In this document: positions 41,401 to 53,400 of the stretch, one piece after another
How positions within the stretch are numbered: the stretch's first letter is position 1
Layout of the letters: each line of letters opens with the position of its first letter
From: Antedon mediterranea
Taxonomy: Eukaryota > Echinodermata > Crinoidea > Comatulida > Antedonidae
Length of the DNA: 64,000 nucleotides
Assembly (NCBI RefSeq): GCF_964355755.1
Contig: NC_092679.1
Span: forward strand, 1,982,001 to 2,046,000
Direction: 5' to 3'
Made by a program: the position numbers and the translations under genes
Notes under the pieces: generated by a model
What the model was told of the DNA's origin: nothing
What the model saw: only the letters and a program-made list of their open reading frames with translations
The model's database searches: none

Positions 41401-44400
41401 GTTTAAACAAAGTTGAAAGTTTGTACTTTTGGGAAGAGTTCAAAATTTACATAACTCATTTAATCTACAGGGCAACAAAGAAGCAACCAAATGATCTATA
41501 ATTATCTTCTTTTATATTTTTCATGATTATATCATTTTGGAATTCAACACCATCTTTCTATTTTAGCAAAAGGGAAAGAAGAAATGAACAAAAGTTCATT
41601 GCCTGAAAGATACCCAAAAGCATTTTCACACTTTTTATTTAATTTAATCATTAAAAAAAATTAGTCATCGTACTACCACCACCACTATTCTAGAGCATCA
41701 TATTAAAATGTTTTTTAAAAATAATTATCTTTTAACCTTAACATTTCCTTCAATCAGAAGTAAGTAAAAAACATTTTTTACATATTAATTCAGAAATATA
41801 GACATACAGTACCACCAGAGGTTTAATTATTAGGCTTTAATGTTTGTTTGTTGTATGGGAGCTAATTACCAACACTCCACAATCTCAATGAATCACATTG
41901 AGTTGATTATCAACTACTAAAAGGTCTCGCCTTTTCAATTGGATCAAAAACTATCAATTATTGACTATAAGTTGATAATACCGACAAAGGCTTACTTGGT
42001 TGCGATGGCGTTCCAATCAATAAAAACGCTTTGCTGTATGTTAATTAACGCTGTATGTTTTGCGTAGTGATACAATATTTTATCAGCTATCAATGGTCGA
42101 GTAGCAAACCAGATTGTTTTATTATTAAACTACACGCTTCTTGCTTGCTGGTTTTCTTCCTGCGTGACCTGATACGCCACCCAGTTTTACTTCACTCATC
42201 AGGACAAGCCATTACACTCGCTCGTCCATCATTAATTTGATAAATGTGACATTTGGCTTTTAATTCGTAATTTTTTTTATTGATATCAACTAAAATTAAT
42301 CATTTGCTAAACGATGCCCGGGTATTTGTTTTTCTTTGTGAGTCATCCTCTTTTGATAAATTTGTTCTTAAGAAAAATAGTCACTTACACGTTGGTATGG
42401 TTACATTAATATTTCATCTGTGATGACAAAGTTGACAAATTTCTTAAAGATTGACAAGATTGTTAGGATAGTTCTTTATTAGGAGTTATTTTATATTTAA
42501 ATTATTTATTATTAGCTATTTTTATTAGTAAAATAATTGGCAAGAGTTTTAATTAATTAATTTTTTTCATCCTTCTCCTTTTCCTTTTAATTATTTAATA
42601 CACAAATATACAAATAGATTTATTCATCAAATCTTAATAAAAATAATATGTACAATGTTTCAAGAAAATCATAAGAAAAAAGGTTAAATTTAGAAAGTTG
42701 TAAAATAAACTCTTTTAAATACATGTCTATATTTTATAAAGCACAAATAGTGTATTCATTAAAATCTGTTAATATACTATCACCTGTATGAACTTCCATA
42801 ACTAATTAATACGTAAAACCTCAAAATGTTATTTTCATTCGGTTTGCTCTAATTCAACAGCTCATACTAATGACAGTATAATACTGAACCACAAAATCTG
42901 TTTGGTTCATGGCCGCCAGATATATTACGTATTCTTATCCTTATACGATTCTCATTTCGTTAATATTCTTTTGTCCATTAGGTAACTTTAATGAAAGTCT
43001 AATTATTAAAAAAGTGTTTTTTAATGTGTCCCTTGATTGAACCTTGCGAAGCTTATAAAAGTGATATGTGGTAACTTGATCTGATTATAAATATGTAATT
43101 TTTTTTAAACATAAGCTGCTTAAAGATAATATTAAAACTTTTTAATAAACCCAATGTCTCTATCATGATAATTTAACTCCAATTAAGAGAACAAAGGTAT
43201 TATTATCGTTTGCTTTCTAAAGCTCTGTCCACACTATTAAACTAGTTTGACAAAGGAATGCACAACATTAAGCTCTGTCTACACTATTAAACTAGTTTGA
43301 CAAAAAAAAGTGTGAAGTGCCCATATACTGTATGGTAGTGATATGCCCAAATATGGTAGTGATATGACATCATCATGTCCATATATGGGCACATCACATT
43401 TTGTTGTCACATAAAGTTTGATAGTGTAGACAGTTCTTGGTTATAGCCATATTTTCATGGTTTCAAGGTGTAAATGGGAGACTTTAAATATTAATTTAAT
43501 TTAATCAAATAGACAACGCTGTACACAAAATCAACCAGTAGAAACACCAGGAACCTTTTACAGTATGTGCTTTATTGTCCTTAATTATGACATATTTCTG
43601 ATTAATTGTATAAGTTTCAATTTTTCTGACTTTATTTCTAAATTTTACAACACCAGCCTAAAGATACAGATATAAATAAATATCTATTATTGAAGTTAAA
43701 AATTCCCATAGGCCTTGTTATTATTTCCAAGATTTCATTTGAACCAAATTGAAACAAGTGTTGACAAAAGAGACCTTGTGTATAATCTATGCATTATTCA
43801 ACAGGGTACACAACTAATGTGCGATTAAAAGGTCGTAGAAAGGTCAATGCCCTAGCGAGATAACCCCAAACACTTTTGGTGGTCGCCCATTTGAGAACAC
43901 TGGTGGAGCTTGTCATAAATTCATGCAATTTGCTTCCTGATATTGTCATATTTGTATCAATTACCCTTAGGAGCCCTCGACTTTTTTGTCAGCTTTGTTT
44001 GACACTTTTGCACCATACCTTAACTGACAAATATTAAAACATGGTTTTTATCTGTACTGCTCTAAAAAAGGAATACTAGTACACATCAAACAGCTTATTT
44101 TTATATTAGAGTATATAAAGTGATAAATTGTAATGGGTACTACAGTAGGCCTACAATTACAACAAGCTGCTATTGAAAATCATTAATAATTTTTAAAATT
44201 CTATTTCATTTGATTATCATTATTTATAACAAAAACAAAAAAAAAGTCTTTGAAATTTTAGAATAAACATCTTGTAGTATTATGTACAGTTCGCATAATT
44301 TTGAAAATGTAAAATAATCATTAAACTCAGAAATATGATCACAGTAATTTAATCTTTATCTTTACTGAACATCATGCTTTTTTCTACTCATTTTGTACTG

Positions 44401-47400
44401 TACTTTTTTTTATCATGGTTTATTCTGCCATAACCTTGATCTATTACTTAATATTTCTCATTTTGCATTCAGTTTTTTTTGTCAGTATGGTTGAGTGATT
44501 AATTTTGCCTCTGGTGAAAATGAGACAATTCAATGTTGTGTTTGGACGCACGATCTCCTACATCTTTGGACCACTAATGAGCTTTCCGTATGTTACGGAT
44601 ACATGTCCATTTTGGACAAGTTTTAAATTAATATGAAATAACTTATTCAATGATGTATGTCATTTGATATATGTCTACAAGTTTTATTAAAATTCAGATT
44701 ACAAAGAAAGATATGAAAAAGTTTAGCAAAATCATAAAAATTTTGAATTTTGTTTTGTTTTTTTTCTAGAAAAAGAGCAGAGTTTACTCATAAACCCAGA
44801 AACCTAATAATTTGTCTAACCCTACCTGTAACCCTTCATTTGATGCACTCATCCAATTTATATTATAAAACTTGTAATTAACAAAACACCAAATTACATC
44901 ATTCTCTGTTATCGTTAAATGTTGTTGATTAGAGCTTTTAATAGCCACACACTGCAGATCAAATTTCCTGTAATATTACGTCTTATTGACGATAAACAAA
45001 TTTCACAGTTATTATTGGCTGTGTTTACCATTTACTTGTAGCTAGCTAGTTCAAACTGTTGGGAGTTTGCGTTAAATACCCAGAGGACTTAGAATTGCAG
45101 GTTTCTGGACAGACAATCTGATGTGTAGTAACTGTATCTACTTCAATACCAGATTCGTATACTTCATGATGATGATAGTAATAGTTGCCAAGTCTCCCGG
45201 GACTTATTCGAAATATAAGTAATTGAGGACCAAAATTGCCAGAATGTTCAGACTAAATAATATTAATCTATTAGTATAGGAAGCTGGTAATAGATTGAAG
45301 TCTGGTTTATTGTTAGGTTAATTGGGATTTTATTATAATGTTGATTTTTGTCTTTTACTTAGATTGGATATTTCATTTGTCTTATGAAAACTGATTGTTA
45401 AATTTAGGTTGATTAAACTATGTTTGAAATGTCAGTGTTGAAGCCCTTTCATTTGAAATTTAGGAATTGTTGGTTACAACTTGGTCTATCCCTCGATGAT
45501 GGTGAAGTTGAAAGGGTTGAAGGAGGCGTATGGCATGTACTGTAAAAAAGGCAGAGACACTGTAACACAAATATGATATTGTTAATAATAATATATTCGT
45601 AATGTTAGTAACATTGATATCTCCATGGTATAACCTTATGCGAATGTTGTTAAATGTCAGTGCGCTAATATACAACGGTGAACACATTTTGAAAGCTTCT
45701 ATCATATTGTGAGGCTTACAACTTGTTATTAACTACCCTGGGATTCTCTGTCAGGACCCTGGATATCATAGGATAGCACTTTAACCACTACTATGATGCA
45801 GATTAATGTTAGAAATTGTCTGACCTAAATACAGTAGGAATCCCCGCTGGTAATTGTGAATCTTTTTGATCGAAAAAATGTTTTAATTTTATCTAATGAT
45901 TAAAATAGTTTAGCTTTGTAGTTCTTGGTTCAAATTGTTCTCACAGTCTTACACAATTTAATGCTTATTTCTTCGATTCGTGCTAAAATAAACTGAGATT
46001 CGAGACCAAAAAAACAATAATTTCTTGACAATCTTTCATTACAATGATAACATTTATATGCTTATTTATTATTTGCATTAGCTTTGTCTTACGTTTAACG
46101 ACGCTAACTGTTAACGATATCATTCTATTATCTTCCATTTTATTTGTTAGAAATTGGCTAACTGTTAGTGATTCAATTTGTCATGTTAATTGACGCTCAG
46201 CTTGGCTTCAGAAGTCTTTTATTAAAGACGGTCTGTGATTCACTAAAGAGATAATACCACAAAAATGAAATTACCAGATATTGATTTGAGCGTCACTTGC
46301 GACAGTCTTCTGGCACTTAAGACGCTTAGCGTTAATTGTTCATCGAAGGGAAAGAACCGAAATTAATAAAAGTCGATGACCAACTACTGTACAGTATGTC
46401 TTAGTGACGGTATTTTCAATATGTGTCAAGTATAGCATGTTGGTATTACATTGCTTTTGTGAATCAAAGTTAGGCTCTTCAAATAACACCAATGCTATGT
46501 TTGATACTGAAATTTAATATAAATGTAATTTTTTTATAGTTTTATTATACAGTTTATAAGTACTTGTATATTTAGAGGTTCAAATACCACTTGCTGCTAT
46601 AGTTCAGTTATTAATATGATATCTTTAAGTTATTAATATACAGTATCTTGTATTGAAGTTCAGAAGGATACCACTAAATACATATTTATAAGCCATGATT
46701 GAATTTTATTATTGTAATTAAATGAGTTAGCATTTACTTAAATGAGGAGACAAACCCATGCTCACTTGACAAAATTAGGACCAGGACCAGTCTACTGCAT
46801 TTAGAAAATACAAAAAGAGGGCAGTCTTGTTATATAATCCGGCTTAATCCAACTCTGGGGAATTAATCTGGCTTAATCCAACTCCGGGGGATAGTCTGTG
46901 TCCATACCCAGAGGATAAAACGAAAATCAACAAAGGATATGTCTTAGTCATCGTCTAAATCAATAGTAAAATCCTATCAAGATGATTTGATACGACGATG
47001 TGTAAAGTATCTCCTCTTCTTTGACCTTGGCATCTTGTTAAGCTGGTGTGGTCAATAATCTCACACCATGCTCGGCTTCAATCAAAATGAAGCAAAAAAA
47101 TATATATACCGTTAAACATGCATACAGAATGTTGTATCTATTTTCATTCAATTACAGTAAAACCCCTATTCAGATTTTATACCTTCTGGACCCAATAAAG
47201 TGTCTCTTGAAAGGGGTGTCTCCTAGATGGTTGTAATGTTAAAATGTGTTTCTCCTCAGTTATGTCTTGGCAAAATGTCATCTTTTGAGTGATTGGAGCA
47301 ATTAGGGATAAATCATTTTGTTATAGCAGAAAGTGCATTGCATTTGGGAAAAAATGAATGTTTTGTGCTTTCACTAATACAGTTGTTTCATTGATTTTCC

Positions 47401-50400
47401 AGGAATTTTCCAAGTCATAAAAACTCATTTGAATGATACTTTAAACTTTCTTTAAGTTGTTTGAACTCCCTTTATATAGATTTTGGAAGTAATATCATTA
47501 ATTATTTGCAAAGAAATACTAACAAAAAATGGAATAAACCATTCCCAAATGAATTCATGTGCATTTCGTTTAATCTCACTCTCGTAAAGACAGCCGTTTT
47601 AATTCACGTTCAGCATTCCATCACTCGGTAATTCACCAGTTAAGCATTTAATTGAAAGTAAAGAATATTTTGAAGTAGTTTGTGATTCACTTAAACAGAA
47701 TTGATCAATCCTGTCAGGAATGATTTTGTCAGGAATTTTAGCAAAACATCTTTTCATATGTCAGTAATATCTGATATTGTTTCTCTGCTAAGTGTTCTAT
47801 TATAAAAACCAAATCTTTTCAATTAGATGATCAACCATCCAGGTGTGGAATTTGCTTACCTGTAAATAGATTACTCACAATGCATTCTTTTGAATGATTT
47901 ACACGTTAAAACTTTAAATGAAAACACTTTAGTGAGATTATTTCGTTCAGAATGTGGGCATGCGATCATACTACAAGCAAAATATTTTGATGAAATATGA
48001 TAAAGCGAGGGAACGACTATAAATTTCACGACACAATTTACCTTAATATTTGATGACATCTTGTGAACGAATTATTCGCATGAGATAAATCTGTGAATGT
48101 GTTTCAAGCTAACACCTGTCCATCTTAAATATGATTATTATTACTAAAAGTTTCTTTTAACACTTTAACAATTTAGACAAAAATTGGTCCAGATTTGGTG
48201 TCCCCTAGCCACCGGATTGACGGCGTCAATCACGATTGAGGAACAATAGCTGTCGTACGACGCTTTATGAGATCGTTGGCAGTTTCTTAAGGCCCGTTGG
48301 TCACAAACAGAGCCTTTTAGTTTCTTGCCAAATCGAATCTATGTAAAACAACAGAGCTTGTTATTAATACTACGTTTGAGTGTAATTTAGTCAGTTTCTT
48401 TCTGTTTTATAAAAACAGAACAAATAAAAGGACCAACACACCAATGAGTAAGAGATCTGTTATAATATGCCTTAGAGCTGTTTATAAAATGATTGTTGGG
48501 AGAAACCGATGAGGTGTGAATTAACATTGAACGTGTAGTTGAAAGTGATACGGGGGATACATGTCCGCTGCGTGTGTTCTCTGTCAACTTAATTATGTTG
48601 TCGAATTCAGAATTTGTATTGTGCGTAACAATTCTCAATATTTAACAACCACTAAAGCGTGATGCTCTAATTAAACCTGCTGCCTTAAGATATTTGTACA
48701 TCACCCAGTTACAAAATTGATATCAAGAGAAATTATTAACAAATTATTTCAGAATTCATTCAAGTATATGGATGTATAGTGTACACTTTTTGATCTGGTG
48801 TTTATGCAAGAAAGTTCACATGAGAGTTTTTAAATGTGGTTATGATTGACAGGTGCGATGAAGCGTGCGATCAACATTTCCAACATCATCTACATCTTTT
48901 TAATAATTTTTATTGCTAAACAAAACATTTATCCTTGGTGTAATATGTATAACGTCCTTTGTTGCCAGTATTAATACGATACTTCAGACATGTTTCTATT
49001 TATAGATTTTGGTTTTGCGGTTTCTTTGTTCAAGATTAGATTATAAAAAGTAGCATATTACTAAATTCCAATTTTTTTATTTAAATAAAATTCAATTGCT
49101 TTTATCAATTACATTTTCAAATATATTAACATGGGGATATAATGTAAATTGCAAATTTATTTTATATTCGCAACATTTAGCAGGCTACAGTAGTCAGTAA
49201 GCAAATGAATATAGTCAAATATCACTTTAACAATGAAAAAATTAGATTACCAGTATGTAAAGTTAGAAAGAAGAATTCTTTTATTGATATAATACTTTTA
49301 GTAACATTTTTATTATCACAATAAATGACTGCTACCACCAAACAAATGCTACCAAACAACCTTGCAACCTGATTGACCAAACTAAACTTACCCATCTTTG
49401 AACATTTTGAGAACCATAAATAAGGATTTTATTTACGAGTTTTTACTGATATTTTAATCGTAGTCCATAGCAGTCTAACTTGCCAATGTTATGATCTATG
49501 ATTGATTTAATGCGGTATTTTCATGTCACAATCACACAGGTATTTTCATCATAAATCACCGCTATCAGAAATACCTTTTACTAGACAGGAGTCTGTAGCA
49601 GTACATTATTTAATGTTTAAAGGAAACCAGATATTTATTAAATACATTTTTAAACATATATTTTCAGGTAAAGGTAATGCTGCGAGTGGTTCCCTCTAGT
49701 AATCCTCACGACACGGCTACGTTTGTCACCGTCGACCAGAAGAAGAAGCAAGTGACGCTATTTGACCCGTCTTTCATGACGAACCCACTCAGCACGTCGA
49801 GCCGCCGTACGGGAGTTGCCGCACCAAAGATGTTTGCGTTTGATTCCGTTTTCCCACAAGATTCCTCACAGGTAGTTTTCAATCAATTCTTTGTGCGGTT
49901 TTTAATTTTGCTTCATTCCTTGTATGATATAAAAATGTGTTGACTCATACTTTTATTAACATAAAAAACTTTTTCCAAATTTTAGGCTGAGGTGTGTGCA
50001 GCAAGTATTGGTGACATAGTACAAGCGGTAGTGAATGGTGCGGACGGATGCTTATTCTGTTATGGTCACTCAAGGCTTGGTAAGTGCTCAACCAAAATGG
50101 CTTTCACAAGCCATATGCTGAAATTGTGCTGCTATTGTACCAAAAGGATCATTCTTATTTTCAATTTGAATGTGATTCTTCCTTTTTATATAATTTTATG
50201 TATTTTCTACATTATGCAGTTGGTACTGTAAATGGCTTATTTACTGTAGTATTGGTTTCAAATATTGTATGTACCTGTATTGTATTTTTAAAATATGTAT
50301 TATGCCATTAAGATTGGGTTGGTTCGGAAAGGCCAAAAACCTTTCATTACAAAGAATGATATTATAATGACATAAGCAAAACGAAAGTTTATTTAACTTA

Positions 50401-53400
50401 ATATGCCACACATCGATTGGGAAAACACTGTGACATACTAACTACAGTATATTGTGAAATGTTACACTTGTGTGATCATTAAATTGGGCGATCCCCCTCA
50501 CTACTAATACAATGTGTAATTTGAGACATTTCAAAATAGTTACACAACTCGATTTCTTTGCAATTAGATTTCAGACAATGACATCTATCCCATTTCAAAT
50601 AGCTCCGATAATATACAGTATGATACAACGTATATGAAGAGTGTGTATCGATTACAATTGTAATAGTGTCCGTTCTGTCATAACTACTTTCATTTGTGTT
50701 GTTAAATGCCATGGTCAAACGGTCTAATAGCCTATGGCTATATCTCTATTGGTCATTTTTCATTCACAGCCGCTAGCTACAAGATTTACTACTTGACTAG
50801 CCATGCTTGTGGCATTTTACTCTTCGTTTATCAGGCCAAATATGTCGTTGGCCGGTTAATTGTTCAATATTACTTTCCAAATATGTCGTTGGCCTGTTAA
50901 TTGTTAGATATCACAATGCAAATATGTGATTGGGTACCAAGTCTTTGTTAGATTGGTGTAATTACATATAAGTGGCTAGCTGGTCAGATAAACAAATATC
51001 TGATTGTTAGTTAAGTGTTTCAGTTAGCAGCAATAGTTATGTCTGCATTCTCCTCTTCTGCTAAATTGCCGTGATAAGCACAGAACAATTAAGAGAACCA
51101 TCAAGAAACTTGTTTATGTTATTGATTGATCTTTGTTTAGCTATAAGAAATAATTCATCAAGTTTTGTTAATTGTTAGAGAGAACATAACGCAATGAATG
51201 TGTCACAGGCCCTTTGATCACCTTCATATTAAAAAGATGGGTTAATAAATCGTTTTGTGGATCAATATGAAACATCATCATCATCATCTTCCTTTATTGG
51301 ACATACACATCATTTGAGTATAGTCGCACATCATCGGTCAATTGGTCAGATTTAAATGTCAATAGGAATGTCATATTAAATTCTATTAATTTTTAATAAT
51401 ATAATTATATATAAATAAATAAATAATAATAATAATTTAAACTAAGTTCAAAATTAAAACAAAATGGGCTTCCTTTCTTTTTTACTATTAAGTATTATTT
51501 ATTTTCAATGTTTCCACAGGCAAATCCTTTACTATGATTGGACGAGATGATAACGTGCAAAACCTTGGCGTTATACCCTGCGCCATTGAGTGGTTGTTCC
51601 GTCTTATCAACGAGAAGAAGGAAAAAACAAGTACACGTTTTTCGGTACGAGTTTCTGCAGTAGAGGTTCATGGGAAGCAAGAAAACTTGAAAGACTTGTT
51701 GTCCGACCAAGCAAACGGTAAATATAAATACGAAACCTAATTTATTAGGTGCGCATCCTACTGCACAATGTATCTCAGTATAAGTACATAATTTAGTAAC
51801 ATCTTCTATTATACCCAAATATGGTAGTGATATGGCCAAATATAGTAGTGATATGGCCAAATATGGTAGTGATATGGCCAAATATGGTAGTGATATGGCC
51901 AAATATGGTAGTGATATGGCCAAATATGGTAGTGATATGGCCAAATATAGTAGTGATATGGCCAAATATGGTAGTGATATGGCCAAATATGGTAGTGATA
52001 TGGCCAAATATAGTAGTGATATGGCCAAATATGGTAGTGATATGGCCAAATATGGTAGTGATATGGCCAAATATGGTAGTGATATACCCAAATATGGTAG
52101 TGATATGGCCAAATATAGTAGTGATATGGCCAAATATGGTAGTGATATGGCCAAATATGGTAGTGATATGGCCAAATATAGTAGTGATGTACCCAAATAT
52201 GGTAGTGATATGGCCAAATATAGTAGTGATATGGCCAAATATAGTAGTGATATGGCCAAATATGGTAGTGATATGGCCAAATATAGTAGTGATATGGCCA
52301 AATATAGTAGTGATATGGCCAAATATGGTAGTGATATGGCCAAATATAGTAGTGATATGGCCAAATATAGTAGTGATATGGCCAAATATAGTAGTGATAT
52401 GGCCAAATATAGTAGTGATATGGCCAAATATGGTAGTGATATGGCCAAATATGGTAGTGATATGGCCAAATATGGTAGTGATATGGCCAAATATGGTAGT
52501 GATATGGCCAAATATGGTAGTGATATGGCCAAATATAGTAGTGATATGGCCAAATATAGTAGTGATATGGCCAAATATAGTAGTGATGTACCCAAATATG
52601 GTAGTGATGTACCCAAATATGGTAGTGATATGGCCAAATATGGTAGTGATATGGCCAAATATAGTAGTGATATGTCATCATCATGTCCATATATGTGCAC
52701 ATCACATTTTTTTGTCACATAAAGTTTCATAGTGTAGACAGAGCTTAAGAATTTTTTTTTTTTTAAATCAGCACATCATTTAAGTATTAAGTCACTCCTG
52801 TCAATCTTTGCATAGATATGAAATATATCAATTTGTTATGTGTCAAATCAAAATGGTTACATATTTTTCAATTATTATATTCTTCGTGGGCTTGGGGCCT
52901 GAGGAGATCTTTAAAAGTCGGGCAGTGGCTTGAACTGAACAACATTATGATGTTGACAAATGTAGGAGACATACTTCTACGGATTTGAAGACAAGTCATT
53001 TCACAATATAGATTGCTGAAAGAATATCTGATGTTAAGTGCACATGTTTAAAAGTCAACAAGGGATCTCCTGTCATTTTTGTTTTGTAACTAATTTTTTC
53101 AGATTATACTTATTTTTTCTGATAATTCTTATCATTCTGGATTCCTATTATTAGAATGTTTTATGTCATATTATCAGAATTTCCCTTGATCATTATGTTC
53201 ATTAAACACAGTGTGATCTTTCATGACATTCACGTACGTCCAATCGTAAAAAATAATATCTAAATCCTATTTTATGATTCTTTGAAAAAATTTTTTCTGT
53301 GTAATTGTTATTTTCTTTCCCCATTGAGTATTTTTCATAATCACATATTTGACACAGATATTTTGAATGACGTTGACACTTGAAATGTAACACTTGGTTT

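Larger units (their letters stand above)
40503..49667 (+). other. Intron 3, 9.2 kb
   Basis: GT-AG intron between phase-0 boundaries with a GTTTGT donor. It contains the foldback element at 43270-43438 with an extra left end at 43219, a degraded tRNA-like head at 45736-45802, a short tandem pair at 46835-46890 and a truncated inverted-repeat element at 47154-47225. A 17-bp near-palindrome, GATTGAC-GGC-GTCAATC, lies at 48215-48231. No gene is visible in the rest. Confidence 0.8.

Noticed and set aside
51495-52732. Open frames of about 300-410 codons on both strands across the 21-bp array
   Set aside because: The 21-bp period is a multiple of three, so any frame lacking a stop in one unit stays open throughout. 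The products are plain 7-residue repeats (such as MAKYGSD) in several frames at once, with no other support.
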